DNA of 64,000 bases from Diphasiastrum complanatum (lineage: Eukaryota; Streptophyta; Lycopodiopsida; Lycopodiales; Lycopodiaceae): assembly GCA_029204225.1 (NCBI GenBank), contig CM055098.1, forward strand, positions 7,856,246 to 7,920,245. The letters are read 5' to 3'. The position numbers and the translations under genes were made by a program. Every line of letters begins with the position of its first letter. The stretch's first letter is position 1. Shown here piece by piece: positions 1-12,488 of this stretch. The notes beneath the pieces were generated by a model. The model was not told the origin of the DNA. It was given only the letters and a program-made list of their open reading frames with translations, and searched no databases.

Positions 1-140
1 GCCGTTACAACTAACTTACTCTCTCATTCAAAATTGGTGATTAAGTACAATGGAAAATTTTGGTCTAGAAAGGACCATTATAAATTCAAACTTATCTATC
101 TAACCGCTATTCTAATTTTTATAGCTTTTCTTAATGGTTA
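1..140 (+). other. lead-in, possible copia gag start
   Basis: A short open stretch around bases 40-140 reads with spacing reminiscent of the first residues of a Ty1/copia Gag (YNGKFW followed by a basic/hydrophobic stretch). It is cut by the solo LTR that starts at 146. Too short for a firm call. Confidence 0.25.
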
Positions 141-797
141 GGTACTGTGAAAAATACAGATCCTAAGTGGATCTAAACTCCAAGATCATTGGCTTGAATG
201 CTTGCACTCCAAACTACATAAGCTAGGAATTGGCAACACATTCTATGCTACCTAGAATGCAAAGAACTTGATCAAAAAGCATTTATCACAAATGGAAACT
301 TCCATAAACATCAAGTGCGGCCCAAAATAGCATTATACAGTCCATAATACATCAGCCTACCACTTTTGGAAAGCACCTAAGATCATACACACAAAGCTTG
401 AACTCAATCACTACACAATGCCAACAATGGAAGGAGAACCCAATAGAAAAATCTCTCATTAAGCAAATGAATACAATGGATCTGCTCCAACCTGTTTCTC
501 CACGGCCTACCTGCTATATATAGCTGAGAGAGATGACTCTCTCTCCTCTCTCTAGACCCTCCTTACCTAAAATATGCCCTATATAGGTAAAATTGGCATA
601 TATGTCCAAAATACATGAAAATGGACTCATTTCGAAGGTCTTGAAGTTTGACACTTCTTCATACTGAAAAAATACACTTACTAAAAATATCTAGACCTGT
701 TTCACACGTGTGAAAAGTCAGATCCTAAACTATGTGCCATTTTTAGCAATTTTGGCCTAAAACTAGACAAGGAAATGTTGACAATTTTCACAGGTAC
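141..797 (-). mobile_element. solo LTR with 5-bp target duplication
   Basis: The LTR runs 146-792 (647 bp). It begins TGTGAAAA and ends TTTTCACA, so its ends are inverted copies of each other. It is flanked by an identical GGTAC at 141-145 and 793-797, the 5-bp target duplication expected of an LTR retrotransposon. No internal region is present, so this is a solo LTR left by recombination between two LTRs. The LTR at 52932-53618 has the same ends, similar first bases and an adjacent primer site. By that comparison the sense strand here is minus. A TATATA stretch lies near 513. Confidence 0.8.
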
Positions 798-1231
798 TTG
801 GTGCACATGGGCTACACTGGCCTCTATACATACTCTTAAATTCACCGACACAGGCCGTCGGTGGTAGCCATAATATACAAAACGACATAATACAATAAAT
901 TGGGACTATGAAACAAACTCGTTACTACTAACTCGTTTGAGTTCTAACAATACCAAATGTATTGTATGTCCCGAACCTGACAACAAATCTGTTGTCGGTC
1001 AGTGGAATTGCAGACCTAGGACATAAGGTAGAGTTTCATGTAGATTTTTGTAGAGGATTCTTGCAATCGAAAAGAGACAAGGATATCTCTATAGGCTTAG
1101 TCATTGTAACTCTACGACTGATTGTGCTTTAAGTAGCTCAACATCTATCAATAAAGAATTAATTTGGCATTATAGACTTGGTCATCTTAATCATGTATCG
1201 ATAGGTAACATGTTAGACGTTCTTCAGTCAT

Positions 1232-1870
<639 letters not shown>

Positions 1871-2991
1871 ATTTCATTGAGTAGATGCTGAGTCAAATCA
1901 AGAACACATATCTAAGGATTTGCTAGACATTGTACATACTGGTATATGTGGCCCAATGCAAATACCATCAGTGCTTGGTGCTAGATTCTTTATTACTTTC
2001 ATAGATGAATATTCCAAAAGAACTGTTGTATATTTTCTAGACACAAATTTGAAGCCTTCCAGTTCTTCAAAAAATACAAGGAAAATGCCGAGTTGCAGAC
2101 AGGCAAGAAGATCAAAGCTCTCAAGAGTGATAATGACGGTGAATACATCTCAAACGAGTTCAAGGACTACTGCTCAGCCAAAGGCATCGAACAACAGTTT
2201 GCTGCTTCCTATTCTCCATAGTCAAATGGACTGGCAAAAGGAAGTATAGGACCTTAGTCGAGTCTGCCAAATGCATGATAACTCATGCTTCGTTGTCCAA
2301 ATTGTTCGGGCAACATGCTATTTCAACAACGACCTATGTGCAAAACCAATGTATAATTAGAGGCCTCCCTAATAGAAAAACCCCTCATGACGTCTGGACA
2401 TGATCCAAACCTTCATTGAAACATTTGAGAGTATTCGGATATGCTCATGTCCCAAAGGACAACATAAAGAAATTTGATGAGCATTCATTTAAAACTATTT
2501 TTGTTGGCTATTGTACTTCTGATGGAATGTATAGACTGTACAATATAGACACATGTAAATTTTTCAGTAAAAGGGATGTGACTTTTATTGAAGATCAGTG
2601 TATTGATTTGAAGGGCAAGGACCAGATGCAGTCTACGATTTCTGCCCCGACAACTGATACATATCGAAAGATCATTTTAATTTCTTCCAGTAGTCACTCT
2701 GTAAAGTTGGACCCAAAAGAAGAAGAAAAAACTGCAACTCAGGAGCAACCGACACAACCAACACAAAGTCAAATCTCGCAACCAGAGATCTCAACCAAAA
2801 GATCAACAAGAATCCGAACTCAGCCTGTCCGATATTTAGATGAGTTTGCTCATTATTCTATTCAAGCGCCAACCACAGTTGAGGAAGCTATGTCATAGGC
2901 TAATTCAGATCTCTGGAAAGAAGCAATGGACAAGGAGTACAACTCATTGCTGAGGAACAACACATGGACTGTCACCAAGCTGCCAATAGAC

Positions 2992-3687
2992 TGTTTTAAA
3001 ACGTGGGGATGACCGTCAACGGAAGCTTGAAGCTTTGAGCATAGGCGTGTAGGATTGGAAATGCAACAATCAACAGTAGAAATATTCAAGATGAATCATT
3101 CATACAAATTGCGCAAATGAACAATATAGTAATGAGACAGAAAATTGCACTCTGATTAATATCAACAGTGAGTACAATGGCTTGAAGTAATAACTTTAGC
3201 TTGCTGAGCGTGATTACACTGGCTACAGAAGAACTCTGATTAATGCTAAAAACTTTTATAGCTTGATTCAGCTAGTAGTATATATCTACAAGTGTCTTCA
3301 GAAATATCTTACAAGCATTGAATGCTCTTTACGCCAGTCTTATGTATGTACAAAGTAGGTAACCGCTCTTTAAAATTTTTTAGTCAAGCTATTTTTAGGA
3401 TTGATGATGAGTTGGCGACATCGGTGTGCCTCTGTTGGAAAAATCCGAGAAATCCAAAAGTGCTTTAGAATGTTTAAGACATGCCTAGAATGGATTTTGG
3501 TCACTGTGTCGCTTTTTTCCAAAGGTGCGAAAAATGCGAAGAAGGCGAATGTGCTTTAAAAATTGTTTTAAGACAAAAACGAAGTTTGTAAAAATGTGAA
3601 CATCTAAAATATGTAGTCAGTCTTCGGCTGTTTTCAAGATGCTCATTACTTGAACAATTGCTAAGGCTGAGCATTATAAATCTAACA
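2992..3687 (-). mobile_element. 3' LTR of copia element B
   Basis: 696 bp that start TGTTTT and end TAACA (TG...CA). They lie directly beside the end of a minus-strand copia RNase H region. The bases just right of it (3688-3700) read on the minus strand as a purine run ending AAGGGGTAG, a polypurine tract in the expected place. The left edge coincides with the break of copia fragment A at 2991. No matching 5' LTR is visible to the right; that end of element B appears lost at about 6090. Confidence 0.6.
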
Positions 3688-6090
3688 CTACCCCTTAATG
3701 TGGATCTTGAAAAGCTTTGATCTTCAGATTTAACATATCATTAAATCTGAGATGATGCTCCTTTAATAGAGCCTTTGTGAAGTAATCTGCTGCCATGTAT
3801 TTTGTCTTGCAGAAAATCAATGCTACGTCCTTGCTATGTACTTTCTCTCTAAGGTAATGATACCTGATTTCAATATGTTTGCTTCGAGAGTGAAATCTTG
3901 GATTGAGAGATAGCGCTACTGTGCTTTAATTGTCACAATAATTTCTTGTAGGAAGTGTTTGTGCAAGGTTGATGTCTGCAAGCAGTTGTCTTAGCCAGAT
4001 CGCCTCTTAGGTTGCATTTGTGGCAGCTACGTATTTGGATTCTGTTGATGATAATGCAATTGAGGTCTGCTTCCGGCTGTTCCATGAGATTGGGTTGTAT
4101 AGAAATACAAATCCAAAAGTTGATTTTCTGGTATCGACATCTCCTGCCCAATCCACATTTGTGTAGGCTTCAAGGATGTTGGCAGTTTGGCTGCCTCCAT
4201 AGCAGATGCTGAGAGTTTTCATTGCTTGGATGTACATCATGACCTTTGTTAGTGGTTTTCAATGAGTTAGACCTGGATTTGATAGGAACTAGCTAAGAGT
4301 ACTGATCGAATATGCAAGGTCTGGTCGGGTGTAGATCATTGCGTACATCAGTGAGCCAATGATGAATTGAAATGGGTAGCGCTTCATTTCCTCCTTTTCT
4401 ACCTCAGTTTGAGGAGACTATTCCTTTGATAACTTTAGTCCAGGGTCGAGTGGAAAGTGACTTGATTTGTAGTTAGCCATACCATACTTTTCTAGCACGT
4501 TGTTGAGATATCGTTGCTGACTGATGAAAATCAGTTTGTTAGGTCGATCTCATTGGATTTGGATTTTGAGACAATAGTGGGCTGGACCCATGTCATCTTG
4601 TATTCCTGGACCATCATGCATTTTGTATCCTTCATCAGATTTAGATCATTACTGAATAGAAGTGTATCATCTACATAGAGAGTAATGATGATGAAGTAAT
4701 CTGATAAAGACTTGAAATAAACATTCGAGTCTGCCGAGTTTGGAATAAAACCATTCTCGATCAGAAATGCGTTGATCTAGGCTCTGGGTGACTATTTCAG
4801 CCCATAGAGAGCCTTGTGGATTTTGCATACAACGTGCTGTTGATTGCCCTTGAGTTCGTATCCCTCTTGCTGCGACATATAGATTTCCTCTTCGATGGTT
4901 CCATTGAGGAAAGCTATTTGGACATCCATATGGTGGACTTCAAGATCTGCTACGGCTGCAAAGGAGAGGAGTAGGTGGATCGAAGCATGTTTGACAACTG
5001 GACGAAAGGTTTTAGAATAATCCAGATATGGAATCTGGGAGTAGCCTTTTCCTTGTAGCGATTGAGCCTTCCTTCAACATCATACTTCGTCTTGAATATC
5101 CATTTGCATGGAATCAGATTTTGGTCTTTTGGCAGCTCTACGATTGTCCATGTTTGATTCTCTATCGAAGAATTGAATTTGATGTCCATCACTGCTTTCC
5201 ACTGGTCAGCATCATGAGTAGACATAGCCTCAGAAACGGTGGTTGGTTCTTGCACAAAGTAGCAGGTAGGATCATCCATAAATTTGGATGGAGACTACAT
5301 GGACCTGTTCGACCTTCTAGGTTGAACCTCGGTCCTCTGATGTAGATTGACTCGTTGAGGTTCTGACTCATTGTCTGAGTCAGAGTCACTATTCTATAGT
5401 TGAATCTCTGGATCAGAATTTAATTGCTTAATTCCTGGGTCGGATTTGTTTGTAGCTTTTCCCTTATGGTTGATGAACTGGTCTTCCACAAAAATGACAT
5501 CTCTATTGGTCAATGTTTTCTTGGTATCCAAATTTTAGAGCTTGTATGCCTTGTGGTCTGGGGAATAGTCGATAAAAATCATTTTCCTAATCTTGTCATC
5601 TAGCTTTCTTCTTAGATCTTCAGGGATCTGAACGAAAGCGATGCAGCTAAATACTCCAATATTTTTTTGTGATGGTTTCGATCACGTCCACACCTCATAA
5701 GGTGTCTTGCCATTTAGGGCTTTGGTGATGGATTGATTCTACAAATAGGTAGCCGTAGTAACAGCTTCTGTCCATAATTTCATTGGAAGAGAGGCATGGG
5801 CCAACATGCTCTTGGCACTTTCGATGAGTGTCCGATTCTTCTGTTCAGTTATACCATTGGACTGAGGTGAGTAGCTGGTTGTGAATTGTTGATGTATTTT
5901 GTTGGCTCTGCAGAACTCCTTGAATTCTGTGGAGATATACTCTCTCCCTCCATCTGTGCGTAGAGACTTGATCTTCCTCTGGGTCTGGTTTTCTACAAAT
6001 GCCTTGAATTGCTTGAAGAATTTGAATGCTTCGAATTTGTTCTTCATAAAGTAAGTGGCCATGTCGTGGATAGGCTTTTTGTCTTGCCGA
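3688..6090 (-). mobile_element. Ty1/copia pol, element B (broken)
   Basis: Read on the minus strand from right to left: integrase core at 6090-5739 (SLRTDGGREYISTEFKEFC, SYSPQSNGITEQKNRTL), integrase C-terminus at about 5735-5480, then reverse transcriptase from 5279 (WKAVMDIKFNSSIENQTW, IPCKWIFKTKYD) to about 4300. RNase H follows at 4240-3715 (TNVDWAGDVDTRKSTFGF, SSTESKYVAA). Numerous stops and frame changes break the frame. The 5' part (Gag, protease and the start of integrase) is missing where repeat-rich DNA begins at about 6091. The 3' LTR is the preceding feature. Confidence 0.88.
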
Positions 6091-6375
6091 CGTTGACGTC
6101 GGAATCCGACATCCATCAGATTCCGACGTCCACGTCGGATAATTACACATATTTAAAAAAAAAATCTATGGCAGGTCATATCCATGTCTGCAAGTCAGAA
6201 TCCGACATGTCGGACTTTGACGTGCCTTTGAAAAATTGGTTGCCGCCCATATTTCTCGATCGCCGGACTTTGATTTTCGGATTTTTTACAAGGACGTCGG
6301 ATTTCAACGTGTCGAATTGGGACGGATTATAAAATTTTGAGCATACGTCTCGAACGCCCACGTCGGAATCTGCGC
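6091..6375. repeat. TCCGACGT-type short repeat array
   Basis: At least eight copies, in both orientations, of a short word close to GTCGGAATCCGAC or CCGACGT occur here, for example in 6095-6140, 6185-6225, 6290-6315 and 6358-6372. Several are self-complementary. Such clusters are typical of subterminal regions of CACTA-type transposons. I see no CACTA terminus, so this is a fragment or another repeat type. Confidence 0.5.
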
Positions 6376-6579
6376 GATATGTTATTGTGTGCCCTTTTTT
6401 TTTTCTTTTTCTTTTGCATTTTCACTCCCTCGGAATAAGCCTCGGGAATAAGTCCCTCTGTCTCGAGGGATTTACCGACATCCCTCGTTATAACCCTCGG
6501 AACACATTGACTCTGATCAGTCTATCTTCGAGTAATTTTAATCTCTACTCACTTGGGTCAGATTTATGGATTATAGCCA
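6376..6579. other. CCCTCGG-word patch between repeats and duplication arm
   Basis: Between about 6426 and 6535 the words CCCTCGG, CGAGGG and CCTCGG recur six or more times in both orientations. No gene is seen. Confidence 0.3.
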
Positions 6580-7326
6580 CAATGAAGAATGACTTTGTTT
6601 TACAATGGCTTTTGTCAGAGTACATTTTTATACAAGACACTTGTATAAAAATGTCAGAGTACATTTTTATACAAGACACTGTATTATTATGTTGAGGGGT
6701 CCCAACAACATATTAGTAATCACATAAGAGTATGTTCTTAATGATCGTGATACACTTTTTGAGTACTCTGACATTGAAGTAATGACTTTATTGTCCAAAG
6801 AAGAATGAGAATTAAATTTTTTTACCTGCATTTAGTTGATAATATCTACAATTTTCCATCAACATGTCTATATTTGGGTTGTCCTTTGCTTTGCATATAA
6901 CTATCTTGATTGCTCTTCCATGGCTTTCATCAATGCTTTTGAGCAGTAGTATTTGCAATTGTATTATTCCACCCCACTATTATCTCTACTTCCGATCAAG
7001 TATTTGCCTAACTTAAGTAATGGAGGAATCAATTGCCTTGAATGACACCATTCCATAGCAATTCCATCTCCGTGTTGAGTATGAGATTAGACAGAAAGCC
7101 ACTCAAGTTAGGATGAGATTGATAAATGAGTCTTGCAATTGTGGTCTATGATTTCAAATAATGTATGTGGCACAAACACAAAGAATTGCTTGTACAAAAG
7201 CTAAAAATAAAAAATCATATCTCTAAATTGCAGGCACAATATCTAAGTTAATAAAAAGAGACATGGTCATTATAGACAAAGAATTGTATGTATAAACCTA
7301 AAGATATAAAATTGTTTGCATGAAAA

Positions 7327-7330
<4 letters not shown>

Positions 7331-7401
<71 letters not shown>
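7331..7401. repeat. (GT)n(GA)n compound microsatellite
   Basis: About 13 GT units pass directly into about 22 GA units. It is absent from the corresponding place in the right duplication arm, so it arose or expanded after the duplication. Confidence 0.95.
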
Positions 7402-7404
<3 letters not shown>

Positions 7405-7693
7405 CCTCAAAACAATGTCCAGACAAAAAGTATAGAACTAGAACTAAATATTGAGAGCATTTAAAAAACACCTTTGTCTAGATTAACCATGTCGACTTAT
7501 TTGAGTTATCTCAGAAAAGCAGATTACACCCATATATCAAAGAGATTGCTTGCCTAAACTATTATATGCTAACGTTTACTCAACCCTTTTCGTAAGTTGA
7601 TAGAGACAAGTGATCAATGTTGTATGCTCTTTTTCACAGCACTTTGGCTTTTAATTATGCTCTATGTAAGTTTTGCTTCTTATTAAGGGCTTC

Positions 7694-9448
7694 CTAGGTT
7701 TGCTCATCAGCGACCAGTTTCATGACAGAAGTGGTCTTGGTCGACAAGTTATCTGCCAAATGCTGTGCCAATCCTACCATCGGCATGGTGGGGCTCCAAG
7801 ACCCACAGGTTGGCCACAACGAGGCACCCGTCACAAACACATTCGTCACCCGCTTCAGCCTGTAGTCCAGCCCCACTACAGCATCAACATCAGTGTCCAT
7901 ACCGATGTGCATGGTGGAGGCCTCATGCACCAGGCATGGCACACGGATTTCTGATGAGGGTGGCCGTTTGTTAGACCAGTCACTTGATGTAGTATGCCAA
8001 TACTCTACGTGACTGGCACCCTTGGGCGAGAGCACCCGCTCCAAAGCTTGGAACGCACCTTCATCCATGGTGTCCCACAGTTGCAAATCAGTTTGGCTTT
8101 CTTTCACCTGCAGCAACACGTTGGTGGTAGGATCAGTCCCGTTGTCTTTGCGCAGCCAAGAATCGGAGTTGTTTTCGTCCAACTCGCCCAAGATGGCGCA
8201 CACAAACACCACGTAATCTTTGGACGTCAAGAGTTGTTCCACGGATGCAGAGGCCACCACATCCGGCATGTTGCGGGCAGCAATGGCAGCATTGGCCTCT
8301 GGGTTTCTGTCAGACAAGGCTGTGAGTTGAACGTGGTATTGTAGCTTGCTTTCAGGATTCTGGCCGGCCAAGTAGATGGCCGCTAGCTCTAGTTCTCCAA
8401 GAGCAGCACTGAATTGGTAATCTACTCGCGGAACGCGGGCAACTACGGAACTGATGAAGTGCGACGTGAATCGATTACCTGCATTCTTCACAATATCTGG
8501 AAAGGAATTGAGCACTAACGTGGTGGGTGGCAGCGTGCCCATAGCTAAGATCACGTTTGCGTCGCCAATGTTGACTACACCCCGGCTGGTTTCCAACGCC
8601 GTGGCTGTGCCTTCCTGTTGCACGATACGATTGACCACGCAATTGGTCACCACTTTGAGGGGTGCTCCTTTGCCTTGTTCCTCCAGCTGACGCTGCTTAA
8701 CAAGCAAAGAAAGCAATGGACCAGGGACAGCAAACTTCTCGAAATTGATTCCGTCAGGTGGGAAGCTCCCAACGGCCAATGAAGCTGGCAGGACGCGGGT
8801 GGCGGAGTCGATCTGTTTGAGATTGTTGTTGAGCATTTGGGCTAGTTTCTGCTGCAGGGTAGCGTAAATAGGGAGGCCACCGGGAGGAGGAGCGCCGTTG
8901 CGGGCTTTGTCGAATTGATCGGCAGGCACTACATTGAGAAGCTGCTCGGCATGTGGAAAGTACTGTTCAGCGGCTTCGATGGTCTCTTTGGGCCAGCGGC
9001 GCATTTCTTCTGGTGTTGGACGCGGACACCAGGCGCTCCACAAGGTGGATCGGCCTCCGAAGAAGGGCACCATGCCGTGCTGCCACTTGATGAACTTTCC
9101 TTCGACTGTATGACGGGACAAGGTCCAGGGGAACGTTTCCGACAGCCCACCCAGAGTGTTCTGGTAGGGAAGAGGCAGATTCTGGAAATGCTCTGGCAAG
9201 AAGAAGGGACCTCGCTCGATGATGAGGATGCGGGTGTGCGGATCGTTGAAAAGAGCACGCTGGGCGAAACCAAGAGCGCAGAAGCCGCTGCCGATCACAA
9301 TGTGGTCGAATTGTTCTTCTTCCCGGACGTGCTTCCAGTCCCCCTGCGAGAGGAAGAAGACATGGTCCATCACTGCCGATCCGGTAGGATTCTGGAGGCC
9401 GGGAGTTGGATAGCCATACTTAAAGTTGGGCGCAGAACTAGCGGCCAT
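7694..9448 (-). CDS. GMC-family FAD oxidoreductase, diverged copy
   Basis: 584 residues, no intron. The N-terminal FAD fold shows VIGSGFCALGFA (residues 51-62) and IIERG (76-80, Glu78 for the FAD ribose). The FAD loop GGRSTLWS spans 131-138. The C-terminal GMC domain has HEASTMHIG from His508 and WSPTMPMVG from 551. In pyranose oxidase and relatives this last motif is NPT, and its Asn pairs with the upstream His at the flavin. Here codon 552 (7793-7795) is AGC, Ser. The next-to-last motif also has Cys in place of Gly (WPTCGSW). A TAG ends the protein at EQT, where the paralogue continues 15 residues. Start: the ATG at 9448 matches the paralogue's only in-frame ATG. The frame stays open upstream to about 9706. 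Substrate unknown. The sequence allows a folded FAD protein with impaired chemistry, or a decaying gene. Confidence 0.85.
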   Translation of the reverse strand: MAASSAPNFKYGYPTPGLQNPTGSAVMDHVFFLSQGDWKHVREEEQFDHIVIGSGFCALGFAQRALFNDPHTRILIIERGPFFLPEHFQNLPLPYQNTLGGLSETFPWTLSRHTVEGKFIKWQHGMVPFFGGRSTLWSAWCPRPTPEEMRRWPKETIEAAEQYFPHAEQLLNVVPADQFDKARNGAPPPGGLPIYATLQQKLAQMLNNNLKQIDSATRVLPASLAVGSFPPDGINFEKFAVPGPLLSLLVKQRQLEEQGKGAPLKVVTNCVVNRIVQQEGTATALETSRGVVNIGDANVILAMGTLPPTTLVLNSFPDIVKNAGNRFTSHFISSVVARVPRVDYQFSAALGELELAAIYLAGQNPESKLQYHVQLTALSDRNPEANAAIAARNMPDVVASASVEQLLTSKDYVVFVCAILGELDENNSDSWLRKDNGTDPTTNVLLQVKESQTDLQLWDTMDEGAFQALERVLSPKGASHVEYWHTTSSDWSNKRPPSSEIRVPCLVHEASTMHIGMDTDVDAVVGLDYRLKRVTNVFVTGASLWPTCGSWSPTMPMVGLAQHLADNLSTKTTSVMKLVADEQT

Positions 9449-9780
9449 GATAATGCCGACGTTGCTGTCTTGATGAGAAACTCGAGAGAAAGAAACCACG
9501 GCTTCACAGAACAGAGCAAAACAAAAGCAAAAGATAGTAGTAGGCCTGTTTACGCGAAACTGAACGCTAACGATTGCATCAGAGCTTTGGCTTGGATACC
9601 AAGAGACGAAAGGCCGATCATCACTCCTAACAGGCACTAGAGCTGTTTCTCTCCCTGGGTCTCCCCTCCTTCCTTGTCTCTCACCATCGCCATCTCTCAC
9701 CATCACCCACTGGGAAAGAAGATAGTATTAATAAGGACGAGCTCCATGGCCCAGGTGTCCTTAAAGTTAAGAAAGTGGCG

Positions 9781-10826
9781 CTTTTCTTTATTCACAGCCA
9801 ATCTGTGCAAGCAACCAAGGATCTTAAAGTAAAGGTCAGCCATTGTTTTGGTAAGGGAATGATATAGACCTAGTGCTCTAGAGAATCTTCAAAGTATAGG
9901 AATGGAATTGGCATGTTTTCATAAAATATTTGACCATTTTTTATGCTGTTGTGGCAAGAATTTGCCCCACCACAATTTGATTAGCATGAGAACTTGGCAA
10001 ATGTAGTCCAATTATGATTGGGATATAGGATGAAATTGGTTGCATGTTTTTATAAAATATTTGACAATTTCTCATACAAGCATATAAACCCTTTTATGAG
10101 TAATACTCTTCAAAAAATTTAGGTGCAACCTAACAACTAAAAGGGTCATTATGAAGTTAAGATCTTTGGCCATCTGATGAGGGTCAAATTCCAAAGAGTA
10201 CTCTCTTCCAATAATATGATAGGTAGTAGGATGGTCAAACCTTTTTCATTGAATTTATACGTGAATTTTTTTTTTCCTACTACACACCAAAAAACAACTC
10301 CTTCAAACTTGCATTGACCTTTGAATCACACATGTACTTGATTTTAGAAGGTATGTTCAATATAAACCCATCTGACTAAATGTGAAATTAACTACATTGT
10401 TATAATGTTAACACGATGACATTTGTTTTGGGACTTTGACCTAAAAAAAAATAAGAGGACTCACGCTTATTTTGATAAAGCTCTTGTTACTTTGGTATTT
10501 AATCATAAAACCTATTTTCACTCATATATACTAACAAGTGTCCTATGCTTACCATAGTGCTTAACTAAATATATTAACAAGTGTCCTATGTCTACCATAA
10601 TGTTTAACTAAATATAAAATGCCCATGAGCTTGCAACAAGAGAATCTCTTATCACAATTGAGTAATCCTATGCTGAGCATAGCCAATATATAATTTTTCT
10701 TTGTTCGTTGTACTTCAAACCTGTTTGTTGTTTCTTTCCAAAACTTGAAGCAATGCTTAAAAGTGGTGTTATTTGCTATTGATGAGGGGAAAGATCCAAG
10801 CTATTCATTACGTAGTTCAAAATTTA
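9781..10826. other. no gene seen
   Basis: AT-rich DNA without a coding frame I can support. It contains a small direct repeat at 10531-10616 and an ATGCT-AGCAT-like palindrome near 10664 that resembles words repeated at 15838-15960. Confidence 0.5.
10531..10616. repeat. 43-bp direct repeat, two copies
   Basis: Two adjacent copies of a unit with the words AACAAGTGTCCTATG and TTTAACTAAATATA or its close variant, offset by 43 bases, with a few mismatches. Confidence 0.8.
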
Positions 10827-11202
10827 TATCTATGGGACATCGCAAGCCTACTTCCACTACTGCTTAGGTCACAAAGCCAGTTACTGAAAATGTTGAGGCC
10901 ACTGTAGCTGCTCCTCATCCAAAAAAAAAGATCACAGAATATTTCTGAGTCCTCCCCCACTAGACCCAAGTCCTGCCCAAAAACCATGGCTACACATCAC
11001 CACAAATCCATTCCTTCAGCCGAAAGCAAAAAAAACGTGAATGAGCCCTCTTTATCTTTGCCTGGTGCTTCTATCCGCCCCCCTACAAGACAACTCTACG
11101 ATTGCTAAATTAAGAGATAATATTCATAAAACAAAAAAAAATAAGAGAAACAACATTAAGTTTGGATATAGATCAACGTGACAGGCCACCTGTAGACCCA
11201 CT

Positions 11203-12233
11203 TGTTGGAGAGAGAGGGGGAGAATAAATGACGAACACGAACAAGAAACGAACTCGAAAGAGAAACGACTTGAACAGAATAGTTCATGCGCAGCGGAGTG
11301 AGTTATACGAGTCTCTACGCCTATTAGAATGACAGAACTTTAGTGATAGAAATCACGGTCATTCCAGATTACGTAGCCAAACATTAATAGATGAAGCGCC
11401 AGAAGAATAATTTGTCGCGAATAGCAAGACAAATTATATGTCGCGAATGATTCGCGAAGAGCTAGACTGTGCTCGACTGATAATTAGTCGCGAATGATTT
11501 GCAAAAGACAAGACTAAATGTTAATCGTCTATTACCAGTAAGAACAACTAGAAAAATCAGACAGAATGGATGATAAGCATAGCAATATTAACATAGATCT
11601 GAACGCAGAACAATGAACTATATCAGATTAAGTATATCATGTATACATGTCAATAATGCGGTAGAGCACAATACAGTAGCGGACGAAACCGCATGCCCTA
11701 CAAAGCTTATTTCAATCTGTAAAAAGAAATTAAATCTTAATTTTGAAGAATCAATGCTCAGGGCATCTACTTCATTTATGTCGTCTTCTTCTGCTCTCTT
11801 CATCAACTCTTACACGAATGGTGTCCAGTATATATATACATAATATTACAAGTGTGCAGATGTGAAAGCATAGAGTGGATGTGCTGTCTGTAGGAGATCG
11901 TGGGTGGCTGCAATCGTTGTCCAATCTGTTAGCGCAACTACATGGGGTGAACGTAAAAAGGGTGCGACGTCAGCCAGTGCTGAAGTGAACGTTGGTGATG
12001 ATGCCAAGAGTGTGTCACTCTTACGAATGGCTTTAGGATAAGATTTACAGGGTGCCTTAGCTTTTAGGGCAGATTTGGCATTTTGTAAGATAGTGTCCTC
12101 TTTTCGCCTTTTCTTCGTCTGTGCGAATTTGCGTGTAAATATGTAGACTGTGTGACAACATTAGTAAATATGCAGCATGAGTGGAGGCAGATTAAAATGG
12201 GATTTAGGAGAGCTAGAGGGAATAAATCCAACA
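11203..12233 (-). repeat. 3' LTR of element D
   Basis: 1031 bp, TGTTGGA...TCCAACA, nearly identical to 13527-14591. A polypurine tract (AAGGGGGGG on the minus strand, 12234-12244) abuts its right edge, which fixes it as the 3' LTR of a minus-strand element. Confidence 0.95.
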
Positions 12234-12249
12234 CCCCCCCTTAATCTGG

Positions 12250-12488
12250 ATCCATGAATACCTTGATCTTTAGACTGAGCAATGCACAAAATTTGTTGCA
12301 TGCATTAACACTGAGTACTTTTGTGAAAATGTCTGCAACCATGTCCTACGTTCTACAATACATTAAGCTTACCTCTTTGTCGAGAACCTTGCCCCTGATG
12401 TAGTGATATCTGATTTCAATGTGCTTACTCCTAGAATTAAATCTAGGGTTAGCCGATAAGGCAATAGCACTTTGGTTATCACAAAATA
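12250..12488 (-). pseudogene. RNase H C-terminal remnant of element D
   Basis: In broken minus-strand frames the typical end of copia RNase H can be read: CDNQSAIALSANP, then SKHIEIRYHYIRGKV and ADIFTK. It follows the Gag coding region with no reverse transcriptase between, so the deletion junction lies near 12490. Confidence 0.8.

Larger units (their letters stand above)
6580..9780 (-). repeat. left arm of inverted segmental duplication
   Basis: The reverse complement of this stretch matches 41600-44870 nearly throughout: the oxidoreductase coding region, its 5' leader and about 1.1 kb of 3' flank. In the flank, the words around 7262-7290, 7100-7200 and 6700-6800 recur inverted near 43797-43835, 43970-44100 and 44740-44830. 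The arms differ by small indels, by a (GT)n(GA)n tract in this arm (7331-7401), by a short tandem duplication here (6617-6690), and by an insert of about 265 bp in the right arm. Confidence 0.85.

Noticed and set aside
8915-9640. 241-codon plus-strand open frame opposite the left oxidoreductase, and its 231-codon counterpart at 42388-41693
   Set aside because: Antisense shadows of a GC-rich, strongly coding gene; composition and conservation follow the GMC frame.
9701-9706. Upstream start giving a 670-residue oxidoreductase (MMVRDGDG...)
   Set aside because: The right copy has no ATG in this upstream frame; the ATG at 9448/41855 is shared and has good context. The upstream conservation is reported as a finding.
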